Source: Acetomicrobium sp. UBA5826 (lineage in GTDB: Bacteria; Synergistota; Synergistia; Synergistales; Acetomicrobiaceae). From it: DNA of 64,000 nucleotides. The translations under genes and the position numbers were made by a program. The stretch lies in NCBI RefSeq assembly GCF_002433005.1, contig NZ_DJHF01000003.1:1-64000 (forward strand), given 5' to 3'. Shown here in pieces: positions 25,750 through 35,210 of this stretch (its first letter is position 1; every line of letters starts with the position of its first letter). The notes below the pieces were generated by a model. The model made no database searches. It was given only the letters and a program-made list of their open reading frames with translations, and was not told where the DNA came from.

Positions 25750-27704
25750 TAAGGATGTTGGCCGTTACACTGATAGGGCCAAAGGATGAAATGGAATATG
25801 TTGCTAACCAAATGATACTGCTTGGAGGTTTCCAACCTCTGTCGCTCGATCTCATATTGGGTGATCGATCTCTGCGGTCGAAAGTAAAGACTTCCACCGA
25901 CAATCCGTATGACGAACTGTTATCCGAGATGGCCTACGTCTGGCAGGCAGCCGGCGAAAGCCTTCCTGAAGCGCATCCTGTACCCGTAACGAAAGAACAA
26001 ACCTATGAGAGAATGAGGGCAGAGGTTCGCAAAGTAACGGAAAAGTTACGACTTTGGGCGGAGCGCAAGTCATCTCTTCAGGAGGAAGTGGATGAATTAA
26101 AAGCCATATTAGTCTGTGCCGAAGCATTGATTAAAAACAAGATGGATCCGAAAGAGCTTCTTGATACGCAGAACTTGTTGATGTTCTTCGGCAAATTATC
26201 CGACGAAAACTTCAAGCGCCTTGAAGAAAGCATACAATCAGTTCCCATGTTAGTCATGAAGCTTGACAGTTGGCGCCATGAAACGTGGATGTTGGCCTTC
26301 GCCATTCCTGAATACAAAGAAGGTGCAGAAAAGCTTTTAGATTCCGTCTATTTCAAGGGTTATTCCATAGATGATGTATTAAAAACAATTTCGGATAATC
26401 CTGCGGAAGCGTTAAAAAAAAGGATAGACAATAAAATTAGAGCCATAGAAGGCCTGTCCAAGGCAGCAAAGGATTATTTAGACGAGCGCAGGAAAGAGCT
26501 GGAAAAGCTTTACTCCTCCGTTTATACCATGCAGCGTATATATGACCTGTGTAAGGGAAGAGGTGAGATAGGCGATATTTACGTGCTCTCGGGATGGATA
26601 CCCGAGGACATGTTAGCACAGCTTAAAAGCTTGATCGAGCATCAGGCGCCGAAGACAACGGTAATGATCGAGGAGGAAAAGAACCTTCCCTATAGCGAGA
26701 TCAGGGTCCCTACGTATCTGCGAAACCTGCCGCTTGTTAGGGCTTTCCAGCACGTCGTGGCCATGTACAGCTTGCCCTCTTACGGAGAAATTGACCCGTC
26801 CTTTTTTGTCGCCGTCACCTTTTGTCTTTTCTTCGGTTTCATGTTCGGGGATGTAGGACATGGCTTAGTCTTGGGATTGCTTGCCCATCTGCTGCAAAGG
26901 AAACGCAAGATGAGCAAATCCCTCGGCACGGTGGTTAAGGCAGCTGCATGCAGTTCGGTCCTTTTTGGCTTTCTTTACGGCAGCATCTTTGGTTTCGAGG
27001 ACATAATACCAGCTATTTGGATGTCTCCAATGAAGGATATGGGCAAGATGCTGTCCCTTTCGCTCGTCATAGGCGTTTCCATAGTAACGATTGGCATGAT
27101 ACTAAACATGATACTTTGTTATAGGCAGCGGGATTTTGGAAGAATGTTGTTCGACGGGAGGGGTATGGCCGGTTTGATATTTTATCTTACCGCAGCGTGG
27201 GCAATATATGCGGTGATGAGCCATAAACCCCTGCCTATACCGGGTTGGGTGGTGGCGACTCTCCTTTGTGTCCTGTTGACATGTATTATATTGAGAGACC
27301 TTTTGGCCAGGATATTGTTGAAGGAGAGGATTTCCTCTTCAGCAAATGAGAGTGGAGGATTATACCTTTTTGAAGTATTCCACAATCTGTTGAGTTTCTT
27401 GAGTAATACAATTTCCTTTTTACGTCTGGCCGCCTTTGCTTTGAACCATGTGGGGTTGTCGCTGGCCGTGTTCATGCTGTCCGATATGGTTACTTCATTG
27501 CCGGGAGGACTCTTTGCCAAGATAGCCATATTGGTTATAGGCAACGTCGTGATAATTGGCCTGGAAGGGCTTATTGTGTTCATTCAGACGTTGAGGTTGG
27601 AATACTATGAGTTCTTCAGCAAGTTCTATAAGGGTGGCGGCGTTTCTTTCAAGCCCGTCAGATGGGAAAAGACCGGCGAGTCTGTCAGCCGTAGTCAAAT
27701 GTAA
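25740..27704 (+). CDS. atpI: V-type ATP synthase subunit I
   Basis: The 654-residue membrane stator subunit (homologue of eukaryotic subunit a). The N-terminal half (to about 340) is soluble and coiled-coil-rich; the second half has about seven or eight membrane helices. The conserved segments FFGFMFGDVGHG, FGFLYGSIFG and NTISFLRLAAFALNH are visible, the last carrying the arginine of the ion path. The TTG start at 25740 gives MAIIRMLAVTLIG, the usual beginning of the family, and overlaps subunit C by ten bases. Confidence 0.9.
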   Translation: MAIIRMLAVTLIGPKDEMEYVANQMILLGGFQPLSLDLILGDRSLRSKVKTSTDNPYDELLSEMAYVWQAAGESLPEAHPVPVTKEQTYERMRAEVRKVTEKLRLWAERKSSLQEEVDELKAILVCAEALIKNKMDPKELLDTQNLLMFFGKLSDENFKRLEESIQSVPMLVMKLDSWRHETWMLAFAIPEYKEGAEKLLDSVYFKGYSIDDVLKTISDNPAEALKKRIDNKIRAIEGLSKAAKDYLDERRKELEKLYSSVYTMQRIYDLCKGRGEIGDIYVLSGWIPEDMLAQLKSLIEHQAPKTTVMIEEEKNLPYSEIRVPTYLRNLPLVRAFQHVVAMYSLPSYGEIDPSFFVAVTFCLFFGFMFGDVGHGLVLGLLAHLLQRKRKMSKSLGTVVKAAACSSVLFGFLYGSIFGFEDIIPAIWMSPMKDMGKMLSLSLVIGVSIVTIGMILNMILCYRQRDFGRMLFDGRGMAGLIFYLTAAWAIYAVMSHKPLPIPGWVVATLLCVLLTCIILRDLLARILLKERISSSANESGGLYLFEVFHNLLSFLSNTISFLRLAAFALNHVGLSLAVFMLSDMVTSLPGGLFAKIAILVIGNVVIIGLEGLIVFIQTLRLEYYEFFSKFYKGGGVSFKPVRWEKTGESVSRSQM

Positions 27705-27719
27705 TCTTTCAAGAAGGGG

Positions 27720-28133
27720 ATGAACGTTATGGGAGTTAAGTTGGTCGTTATGGCGGTTGTCCTTTTGGTTTGCACAGGAGCGATCATGGGCAAAAGAAAG
27801 GCAAGGAATAGCAAAGGGCTTTTGAGGGCTTTCGTATTTTTGACGGCATTGGCCACGGGCATTGGCTTTTGTTTGACCATATTTCCGACGGCAAGCTACG
27901 CTCAGGGTGATGCAGCGAGCGTTTCAGGATGGGGGTATCTTGGAGCTGCTCTGTCAGCAGGCCTTGGATGTCTGGGGGCAGGCATTGCAGTGGCCATTGT
28001 GGGATCATCGGCTCTGGGGGTTGTGGGCGAAAAGCCGGAGATGCTAGGTTCGACCTTGATCTTCTTGGGGCTGGCCGAAGGGATCGCCATTTACGGTCTT
28101 ATCATAGCCCTCTTGATACTGGGAAGGATGTGA
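27720..28133 (+). CDS. atpK: V-type ATP synthase subunit K (membrane rotor)
   Basis: The proteolipid rotor subunit, 137 residues. It starts with one hydrophobic helix (KLVVMAVVLLVCTGAIMG), a basic loop and a second hydrophobic stretch that may be a signal-like segment ending SYAQ. Then comes a single c-type hairpin: GYLGAALSAGLGCLGAGIAVAIVG and STLIFLGLAEGIAIYGLIIALLI. The glutamate of GLAEGIAIYG is the ion-binding carboxylate. Only one hairpin carries a carboxylate, unlike the duplicated 4-helix NtpK of Enterococcus. The ATG at 27720 follows AGAAGGGG. Confidence 0.88.
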   Translation: MNVMGVKLVVMAVVLLVCTGAIMGKRKARNSKGLLRAFVFLTALATGIGFCLTIFPTASYAQGDAASVSGWGYLGAALSAGLGCLGAGIAVAIVGSSALGVVGEKPEMLGSTLIFLGLAEGIAIYGLIIALLILGRM

Positions 28134-28134
28134 A

Positions 28135-28446
28135 ATGAGGGCACATTTGATCAGCGATAATCACGATTCCATCGTCGGGATGCGTCTTGCAGGGGTCTCC
28201 GGAGTGGAAGCACACGGATCTGAAGAGACTGCGAAGGCCGTAAATGAAGCGCTGCAGATGGAGGACGTAGGAATACTTCTCATCACCGAAAAGGCGGCTG
28301 CAACAATCCCAGATCTTATCAAGGAAATCAGGGAAAAGGCAAAGCTTCCCCTGGTGGTTGAGATCCCCGATAGGCACGGAACGACGAGAGAGGCCGATTT
28401 TCTGACCAAGTACCTCCATGAAGCGATCGGGGTGAAGATAGAGTGA
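28135..28446 (+). CDS. atpF: V-type ATP synthase subunit F
   Basis: A 103-residue Rossmann-like protein equal in size to subunit F. The typical pattern is MRAHLISDNHDSIVGMRLAG at the start, DVGILLITEKAA in the middle and LPLVVEIPDRHG toward the end. It is the central-stalk partner of subunit D. It begins one base after the subunit K stop and overlaps subunit E by four bases. Confidence 0.88.
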   Translation: MRAHLISDNHDSIVGMRLAGVSGVEAHGSEETAKAVNEALQMEDVGILLITEKAAATIPDLIKEIREKAKLPLVVEIPDRHGTTREADFLTKYLHEAIGVKIE

Positions 28447-29060
28447 CTGACGTAGATACGCAGAAATTGGGTGCTTTGAGAGATCTCATCTTGGATAAGG
28501 CAGAAGCCGAGGTTATGAGGATAACGCAAAAGGCTCAACGGGAAGCCGATGAATGGCTTTCTCAAGAATTGGTCAAGATCGATCAGGAGGCCGATCTGAT
28601 AATAAACGATGCCCGTCGTAGGGCCGAAGAGATAAGACGCCGGGAGTTGCTGGCCGCCGAAAGGGAGGTATCCAGGGAAAAGCTGCGCCTTCAGAATAGA
28701 TTGATCACCCAGGCCAAGGCCGTGTTTTTGGACGAACTCGTTGCCTTGAGGTCCAGAGAAGATCATTGGATGATACTCCTTGGCCTCCTTTTGGAAGCTC
28801 AAGAGGCCCTTGTCGATCTTAAGAAGGGGTCTTTGAGGCTTGCGGCGATAGATTCTCCCCTCGGAGAAAGGATCGTATCCAGAAGCAAGGAGCTTCGTCC
28901 TCAAATCGATATGAGGTTTGACTCCACTCCAGCCCCTATACTTGGGGGGCTGTGGTTGATCGACGACATGGGCAACCGGCAGGTCAACTCCGATTGGCAG
29001 ACCAAGGTCGTCGAGATGAGCGATACGTTGACGGAAAGGCTGATGGCGATTTGGCAATAG
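28443..29060 (+). CDS. atpE: V-type ATP synthase subunit E
   Basis: The 205-residue peripheral-stalk subunit E. The N-terminal 90 residues form a long charged helix (VMRITQKAQREADEWLSQEL) that would pair with subunit G; the rest is an alpha/beta head. The GTG start at 28443 overlaps the subunit F stop (GTGA). Sequence is divergent, as usual for this subunit, but size, helix pattern and position between F and A support the call. Confidence 0.82.
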   Translation: MTDVDTQKLGALRDLILDKAEAEVMRITQKAQREADEWLSQELVKIDQEADLIINDARRRAEEIRRRELLAAEREVSREKLRLQNRLITQAKAVFLDELVALRSREDHWMILLGLLLEAQEALVDLKKGSLRLAAIDSPLGERIVSRSKELRPQIDMRFDSTPAPILGGLWLIDDMGNRQVNSDWQTKVVEMSDTLTERLMAIWQ

Positions 29061-29073
29061 GGGAGGAACGAAA

Positions 29074-30852
29074 TTGGAAAAACAGGGCATAATTATCATG
29101 ACAAACGGTCCTGTGGTCAAAGCCAGGGGCATACGTGAGTTTGCTATGCACGAGATGGTTTATGTGGGCGAAATGCGACTGATGGGCGAAATCATACGCA
29201 TCGATGAAGACGAGGCCACAATACAGGTTTACGAAGATACTCAAGGACTCAAAGCGGGTGAGCCGGTATTTGGCAGGGGAGAACCGCTTTCCATCGCCCT
29301 TGGGCCCGGATTGCTAGGCAACATATTTGACGGAGTGGGAAGACCTTTGGGGGCGCTTTACGAGAAGGGCGGCATTTTCATCCCCAGAGGCATAAAAGTT
29401 CCTGAGATAGATACCGAAAAGACGTGGGAGTTAGAACCCGAGGTAAAAGTTGGAGATATCGCAACTTCGGGGACCGTCATAGCAACTATAAAAGAAACCC
29501 CTCTGGTTTCCCATAAGGTAATGGTCCCTCCGGGCCTGGAAGGCGAATTTACCTTCGTGCTGCCAAAGGGAACCTTTAAAGCAGACGTAACTGTGGCTAA
29601 AGTAAGGGATAGCCGTGGCCAGGAGATAGAGATTCCTATGGTACAGCGTTGGCCCGTTAGGGTGCCTAGGCCATGCAGGCAGCACCTGGCGCCCAAAGAG
29701 CCCCTCATAACAGGGCAGCGCGTCATAGACGGATTTTTCCCGATCGCTAAGGGTGGCGTCGCGGCCATCCCCGGTGGATTTGGCACGGGAAAGACAGTAA
29801 CTCAACATCAGTTGGCAAAATGGAGCGAGGCCACAGTTGTCGTGTACATAGGTTGCGGGGAGCGAGGCAACGAGATGACCGATGTCCTGGAGGAGTTTCC
29901 TGAACTGGAAGACCCCCGTTCGGGCAGGCCATTGATGGAGCGGACCATATTGGTGGCAAATACGTCAAACATGCCTGTGGCCGCAAGGGAAGCTTCCATC
30001 TACACCGGCATTACCATGGCCGAATATTACAGGGATATGGGATACGATGTGGCCGTGATGGCCGACTCGACATCGAGATGGGCGGAAGCTTTGAGGGAGA
30101 TCTCCGGAAGGATGGAAGAGATACCGGCAGAGGAGGGATTTCCCGCCTATTTGCCTAGCCGACTTGCTGAATTTTATGAGCGTGCCGGTAGGGTGGTAAC
30201 GCTTAACGGCGACATGGGAAGCGTCACAATAATCGGTGCCGTATCGCCTCCTGGCGGAGACTTCACTGAGCCCGTAACAAGGCATACCAAGAGGTTCGTG
30301 AGATGTTTCTGGGCGCTGGACAAAAGCTTGGCCAATGCCAGGCACTTTCCTGCGATCAACTGGGTGGATTCCTACAGCGAATATGTTGGCGAGGTCGAGG
30401 ACTGGTTTTCCTTGAATGTGGATACCGGTTGGAGCGAGCTCAGAAAGAGGGCCAAGGACCTATTGGCAGAGGACGAAAGGATCCAGCAGGTAGTGCGTCT
30501 TGTTGGCGAGGATGTATTGCCCGACAGCGAGAGATTGATTGCCTTTACTTCTTATTTGATTAAAAACGGCTACTTGCAGCAGGGCGCCTTTGGTCCGGAT
30601 TCTTTTTCGCCTCCTTCGAAGGGATTTGCCATTCTTTCTTTGATAATGCACTTTTACGACAGGGCTTCCGCCTTGATCAGGCAGGGGGTGCCCTTTTCCC
30701 TTCTGAGAGGAGGAGATGCTGTGGCAAACCTCGCGCATCTAAAAGAGTTATCGTCAGAGGAGTTGGAAGCTCAACTGCCTAAAATACGGGAGAAACTTGA
30801 TGCTTTCATGGAAAAGACCGGCAGCGAACGTTTGGCTGCAAGGGGAAGGTGA
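29074..30852 (+). CDS. atpA: V-type ATP synthase catalytic subunit A
   Basis: The 592-residue catalytic subunit. The P-loop is GGFGTGKTVTQ near residue 232, where GPFGSGKT is more usual. The insertion domain typical of A subunits lies at about 110-190, and GSVTIIGAVSPPGGDFTEPV is the conserved downstream block; SRWAEALREISGRMEEIPAEEG is also standard. TTG at 29074 is the start, following GGGGAGG at 29060-29066. With subunit B it forms the A3B3 head. Confidence 0.95.
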   Translation: MEKQGIIIMTNGPVVKARGIREFAMHEMVYVGEMRLMGEIIRIDEDEATIQVYEDTQGLKAGEPVFGRGEPLSIALGPGLLGNIFDGVGRPLGALYEKGGIFIPRGIKVPEIDTEKTWELEPEVKVGDIATSGTVIATIKETPLVSHKVMVPPGLEGEFTFVLPKGTFKADVTVAKVRDSRGQEIEIPMVQRWPVRVPRPCRQHLAPKEPLITGQRVIDGFFPIAKGGVAAIPGGFGTGKTVTQHQLAKWSEATVVVYIGCGERGNEMTDVLEEFPELEDPRSGRPLMERTILVANTSNMPVAAREASIYTGITMAEYYRDMGYDVAVMADSTSRWAEALREISGRMEEIPAEEGFPAYLPSRLAEFYERAGRVVTLNGDMGSVTIIGAVSPPGGDFTEPVTRHTKRFVRCFWALDKSLANARHFPAINWVDSYSEYVGEVEDWFSLNVDTGWSELRKRAKDLLAEDERIQQVVRLVGEDVLPDSERLIAFTSYLIKNGYLQQGAFGPDSFSPPSKGFAILSLIMHFYDRASALIRQGVPFSLLRGGDAVANLAHLKELSSEELEAQLPKIREKLDAFMEKTGSERLAARGR

Positions 30853-30857
30853 TATCG

Positions 30858-32225
30858 ATGCCTTTAGTAGATCACGTGGGCGTAGACCAGATATATGGGC
30901 CCTTTGTCCTGCTTAAAGGAGCATCAGACGTGGGCTTTGGAGAGCTTGCCCAAATTAGGATGAAAAACGGCGATCACAGGTTGGGACAGGTTGTTTTGAA
31001 CGGCGAAGATGCTACGTTGGTGCAGGTTTTCAGCGGTACTTCGGACCTGGTTCCAGAAACGACTGCCGTAAGGTTTTTAGGGAGGCCTCTCGAGATGAAA
31101 CTATCCCCCGCGCTCATCGGCAGAGTGTTTTCCGGTTTGGGCGAACCGAGGGACGATTGCGGTCCCGTTTATTCTGCCTACAGCAGAGATGTGAACGGAT
31201 CTCCTTTAAATCCCATGGCAAGGGTATATCCCAGAAACTTCATTCAAACGGGAATATCGGCCATAGACGTATTGGCCACGCTCATCAGAGGGCAGAAACT
31301 TCCCATATTTTCGGGAAACGGGCTGCCTCATAACAGGCTTGCCGTGCAGATTGCCAACCAGTCCCAGTTGGTAGGGGAGGAAAACTTCGCCGTCGTTTTT
31401 GCGGGAATAGGCGTGAAACGAGATGATGCAGCTTACTTCATGGAGGAACTTTTCGAGAAGGGGCGCACCAAAAACATGGTTGTCTTCTTAAACCTCGCCG
31501 ATGATCCCGTCATCGAGCGAATAGCCACGCCGCGCTTTGCCCTGACCGTGGGAGAGTATTTGGCCTTCGAGCTCAACATGCACGTGTTGGTCATCATGAC
31601 CGACATCACGAACTACTGTGAGGCCTTGAGGGAGGTAGGTGTCGCCAAAGGCGAGGTGCCAAGCCGTAAGGGCTATCCGGGCTATTTGTACAGCGACCTT
31701 GCTTCCCTCTATGAAAGAGCCGGGGTCTTGAAGGGGATCCAGGGAAGCCTGACGCAAATCCCGATCCTCACGATGCCCAACGACGATATTACTCACCCCA
31801 TCCCGGACCTCACGGGATTCATAACGGAAGGTCAGATCGTGTTATCGAGGGAGCTGGATTCCAGGGGAATCTATCCTCCCATAGATGTATTGGCCAGCCT
31901 TTCGCGGCTCATGAAGGACGGAATAGGCAAGGGTTACACCAGAGAAGACCATCCTGACCTTGCAAGCCAGCTGTATGCTTCTTACAGCAGGGTCCAAGAC
32001 GTCAGGGCTCTGGCGAGCGTAATCGGGGAAGATGAGCTTAGCCAAATAGATATCTCCTACATGGACTTTGGGAAGTCCTTCGAGAACACCTTTATAAAAC
32101 AAAGCTACGATGAGGATAGGGATATAAGCGAATCTCTGGATATTGGCTGGAAGCTGCTGAAGATGTTGCCCCGCAACGAACTCACCAGAATATCTAAAGA
32201 AGAAGCCGATGCCAGGCTAAAATAG
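30858..32225 (+). CDS. atpB: V-type ATP synthase subunit B
   Basis: The regulatory, non-catalytic head subunit (about 455 residues). It lacks a canonical P-loop (SGNGLPHNRLA occupies that position) and has the family segments IQTGISAIDVLATLIRGQKLP and SLTQIPILTMPNDDITHPIPDLTG. I prefer the ATG at 30858, with AGGGGAAGG eight bases upstream, over the overlapping GTG at 30849. It is the last gene of the ATPase operon, about 110 bases before gcvT. Confidence 0.95.
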   Translation: MPLVDHVGVDQIYGPFVLLKGASDVGFGELAQIRMKNGDHRLGQVVLNGEDATLVQVFSGTSDLVPETTAVRFLGRPLEMKLSPALIGRVFSGLGEPRDDCGPVYSAYSRDVNGSPLNPMARVYPRNFIQTGISAIDVLATLIRGQKLPIFSGNGLPHNRLAVQIANQSQLVGEENFAVVFAGIGVKRDDAAYFMEELFEKGRTKNMVVFLNLADDPVIERIATPRFALTVGEYLAFELNMHVLVIMTDITNYCEALREVGVAKGEVPSRKGYPGYLYSDLASLYERAGVLKGIQGSLTQIPILTMPNDDITHPIPDLTGFITEGQIVLSRELDSRGIYPPIDVLASLSRLMKDGIGKGYTREDHPDLASQLYASYSRVQDVRALASVIGEDELSQIDISYMDFGKSFENTFIKQSYDEDRDISESLDIGWKLLKMLPRNELTRISKEEADARLK

Positions 32226-32237
32226 TTAATTGAGATA

Positions 32238-32266
32238 TTACCTGTCAATTGCCACTATGCTATGAT
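32238..32266 (+). promoter_or_regulatory. Promoter of the gcv operon
   Basis: A -35 like TTACCT (32238-32243) and -10 TATGAT (32261-32266) are separated by exactly 17 bases. A small hairpin TACATC-TTC-GATGTA follows at 32273-32287 in the leader. No glycine-riboswitch core is visible in the short leader before gcvT. Confidence 0.55.
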
Positions 32267-32336
32267 ATATGGTACATCTTCGATGTAATCGAATAAGAAG
32301 CGGATGGATGAAATACGAAAAAAGGAGGAGAGAGAA

Positions 32337-33434
32337 ATGAGAAAGACGCCTCTTTACGAGAAACACGTCGCGTTGGGCGGTCGTGTGGTAGATTTCTTTG
32401 GATGGGCCCTTCCCGTGCAATACAGCGGCATAGTCGAAGAGCATTTGGCCACCAGAAAGGCGGCAGGCCTGTTCGATGTCTCTCACATGGGGGAAATAAC
32501 TATCGAGGGTAAGGACGCTTTGAAATTCATCAATTACCTCGTAACCAACGACGTAACTAAGTTGGTCCCGGGTAAGGTGATGTATTCTCCTATGTGCTAC
32601 GAACATGGCGGAGTTGTAGACGATTTGTTGATATACATGTACGATGAAAATCGCTTCCTCTTGGTCGTAAACGCTGCCAATAAAGATAAGGATTACCAAT
32701 GGATTGCTGATAAATCGAAAAAGTTCGACGTCAAGGCGGAAGACGTATCGGATTCATACGCTCAGATAGCCATCCAAGGCCCCAAAGCAGAAGGCATACT
32801 TCAAAAGCTTACCGATGTCGCTTTGGATGAAATGAAATTCTATACTTTTAAGGACCGTGCATCGGTGGGAGGTGTGGACCTTTTGCTTTCGCGGACCGGA
32901 TACACCGGCGAGGACGGCTTCGAACTTTATCTGCCGCCTGGCGATGCAGGTCATATTTGGGACGAATTGCTCAAAGCCGGAAAGGAGGAAGGCCTGGTCC
33001 CGGCGGGACTTGGGGCAAGAGACACCTTGCGTTTTGAGGCATGCCTGCCCTTATACGGACAGGAGCTGTCGGAGGATATAACCCCCCTTGAGGCCGGTCT
33101 GGACTTCTTCGTTAAGCTGTCCAAGGAAGATTTTATTGGGAGAGCGAGCCTCCTGGAACAAAAGGAGAAGGGTTTAAAGCGCAAGATAGCTGGCCTTGAG
33201 ATGGTCGAGAAGGGCGTTCCGAGACATGGTTACGAGGTGAAGTCACAGGGCAAAAGTGTTGGTGTGATAACATCAGGTTCGTATGCCCCGTCGCTTGAAA
33301 AGTATCTTGCTCTGGCATTGTTGGATAGCGATTACGTCGAAATCGGTCGAGAAGTGTATGTCGATATAAGGGGAAAGGACAGGCTTGCCAAGGTGGTAGA
33401 GACGCCTTTCTACAAAAGGCGTTACAAGAAGTAA
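32337..33434 (+). CDS. gcvT: Glycine cleavage system T protein (aminomethyltransferase)
   Basis: This 365-residue enzyme transfers the methylene group from the aminomethyl-lipoyl H protein to tetrahydrofolate, releasing ammonia. The N-terminal FFGWALPVQYSGIVEEHLATR, FDVSHMGE and GYTGEDGFELY are characteristic, as is GLGARDTLRFEACLPLYGQEL. The ATG at 32337 follows AAAGGAGGAG; the frame from 32304 is an in-frame extension without support. First gene of gcvT-H-PA-PB-lpd. Confidence 0.95.
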   Translation: MRKTPLYEKHVALGGRVVDFFGWALPVQYSGIVEEHLATRKAAGLFDVSHMGEITIEGKDALKFINYLVTNDVTKLVPGKVMYSPMCYEHGGVVDDLLIYMYDENRFLLVVNAANKDKDYQWIADKSKKFDVKAEDVSDSYAQIAIQGPKAEGILQKLTDVALDEMKFYTFKDRASVGGVDLLLSRTGYTGEDGFELYLPPGDAGHIWDELLKAGKEEGLVPAGLGARDTLRFEACLPLYGQELSEDITPLEAGLDFFVKLSKEDFIGRASLLEQKEKGLKRKIAGLEMVEKGVPRHGYEVKSQGKSVGVITSGSYAPSLEKYLALALLDSDYVEIGREVYVDIRGKDRLAKVVETPFYKRRYKK

Positions 33435-33471
33435 AAAAAGCAAAAAAAAGAAGCAGGAGGTGCATCGAGTC

Positions 33472-33867
33472 ATGAACATACCGGAAAATTTAAAGTATAC
33501 GAAAACGCACGAATGGGTGAGAGTGGAGGGCAATAAAGCTTACGTCGGAATTACTGATTTCGCCCAGGGGCACCTAGGCGATATCGTTTACGTCGAGCTT
33601 CCTGAAGTGGGTTCGCTGGTCGAGGCGGGAGAGGCGCTTTGTTCTATAGAATCGGTCAAAGCCGCCTCCGATGTATATTCCCCCGTCTCGGGAGAAATAG
33701 CCGAAGTAAACGATGCTCTCGAAGGTGAGCCGGGGTTACTCAACGAGGATCCCTATGAGAACTGGATCGCCACGATCGAAATGAATAATCCCGAGGAGGT
33801 GGAGACTCTCTTAGACGCTGCAAGCTACGCCAAGCATTGCGAAGAAGAGGAGGAGGCGATGGGATAA
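33472..33867 (+). CDS. gcvH: Glycine cleavage system H protein
   Basis: A 131-residue lipoyl carrier. The lipoylated lysine lies in IESVKAASDVYSPVSGE, about residue 63, and the beginning PENLKYTKTHEWVR is standard for GcvH. The ATG at 33472 follows GCAGGAGG at 33454-33461; the GTG at 33460 is too close to that site. Its stop overlaps the gcvPA start (TAATG). Confidence 0.95.
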   Translation: MNIPENLKYTKTHEWVRVEGNKAYVGITDFAQGHLGDIVYVELPEVGSLVEAGEALCSIESVKAASDVYSPVSGEIAEVNDALEGEPGLLNEDPYENWIATIEMNNPEEVETLLDAASYAKHCEEEEEAMG

Positions 33868-35210
33868 TGTGGAATTACATCCCCCATACGCGTGAAGATA
33901 AGGAGAGGATGCTCGAGGCCCTTGGAATCAAATCTGTGGACGAACTCTTTGAGGATATTCCCAAAGAGGTGCGAATGGAGAAGAATTACGATATACCGGG
34001 GCCCCTAGCAGAGGACTGTTTGGTCAGACATATGCAGGAATTGGCCGGCAAGAACTTGCATTTGGGCAACTGCGCTTGCTTTTTGGGAGCGGGCGTTTAC
34101 GATCATTTCGTTCCTTCCATAGTCGACGCGATTATATCGAGGGGAGAATTCTACACTGCCTATACTCCCTATCAACCGGAAATAAGTCAGGGGACGTTGC
34201 AGGCGATATTTGAATATCAATCCATGATATGCGAGCTTACAGGCATGTACGTGACCAATGCTTCCATGTACGATGGCGCCTCTTCCTTCGCCGAATCTGC
34301 CTTCATGGCCTGCTCTGCGACCAAAAGGGAAAAGGTGCTTTGTTCTAAAGCGGTAAACCCCGAATACAGATCGGTCTTAAGGACGTACACCCGTTTTAGG
34401 GGAGTTGAGGTGGAGGAATTCGGATACAAGGACGGACAGGTTGATCTAGAGGACGTTAAGGGTAAATTGAACGACAAAGTTGCGGCAATCATGATTCAAA
34501 GTCCAAACTTCTTCGGCGTTATCGAAGACTTGGCGTCCATAGCGGAACTGGCTCACTCTAAGGGTGCCATGCTTATCGTAAGTGCTGACCCCATCTCTCT
34601 AGCACTATTGGAAGCCCCGGGAAAACTGGGAGCCGATATCGTTACTGGTGAGGGACAGGCCCTCGGCAATCCGGCATCCTTCGGTGGCCCCCATTTTGGC
34701 TTTTTGGCGGCGACGGAGAAACTTTTGAGGAAAATGCCGGGACGCATAGTCGGACAGACCGTCGATACCGAAGGTCGTCGCGGCTTCGTCTTGACACTGC
34801 AGGCTAGAGAGCAGCACATACGTCGCGAAAAGGCAACCTCTAATATATGCACCAACCAGAGCTTATGCGCCCTGATGGGTGCGGTATATATGAGCGCTAT
34901 GGGAAAGGAAGGACTTAAGGAGGTAGCTAAACTTTGTTACAACAAGGCGCACTACGCAATGGATGAGCTCGTAAAGAGGGGTTTTAAGCGCGCCTTCAAC
35001 GCTCCCTTCTTCAAAGAGTTCGTCCTTATCGCTCCCAAGCCGGTAAAGGAGATCAACGAGAAGCTCCTAAAGGAAGGGTTTATCGGGGGCTACGATCTTT
35101 CCGGGCAGTACCCGGAGATCAAAAACGGCTGGCTGATCGCCGTGACAGAACGCAGGACAAAAGAAGAGATAGACAGGTTTGTCGGGATCGCAGGGGGTGA
35201 AGTGCGATGA
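33867..35210 (+). CDS. gcvPA: Glycine dehydrogenase (decarboxylating) subunit 1
   Basis: The N-terminal half of the split P protein, 447 residues. MWNYIPHTREDKERML, NCACFLGAGVYDHFVPS and YTAYTPYQPEISQGTLQAIFEYQ are typical, and the EKATSNICTNQSLCA segment lies near the end. It forms an alpha2beta2 enzyme with GcvPB. The ATG at 33867 overlaps the gcvH stop; upstream in-frame codons fall inside gcvH. Confidence 0.95.
   Translation: MWNYIPHTREDKERMLEALGIKSVDELFEDIPKEVRMEKNYDIPGPLAEDCLVRHMQELAGKNLHLGNCACFLGAGVYDHFVPSIVDAIISRGEFYTAYTPYQPEISQGTLQAIFEYQSMICELTGMYVTNASMYDGASSFAESAFMACSATKREKVLCSKAVNPEYRSVLRTYTRFRGVEVEEFGYKDGQVDLEDVKGKLNDKVAAIMIQSPNFFGVIEDLASIAELAHSKGAMLIVSADPISLALLEAPGKLGADIVTGEGQALGNPASFGGPHFGFLAATEKLLRKMPGRIVGQTVDTEGRRGFVLTLQAREQHIRREKATSNICTNQSLCALMGAVYMSAMGKEGLKEVAKLCYNKAHYAMDELVKRGFKRAFNAPFFKEFVLIAPKPVKEINEKLLKEGFIGGYDLSGQYPEIKNGWLIAVTERRTKEEIDRFVGIAGGEVR

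Noticed and set aside
28161..29132. 323-codon open frame on the minus strand across the ATPase subunits F and E
   Set aside because: Antisense shadow of two well-supported overlapping genes.
32226..32336. Glycine riboswitch before gcvT
   Set aside because: The leader is only about 70 bases and has no tandem aptamer features.
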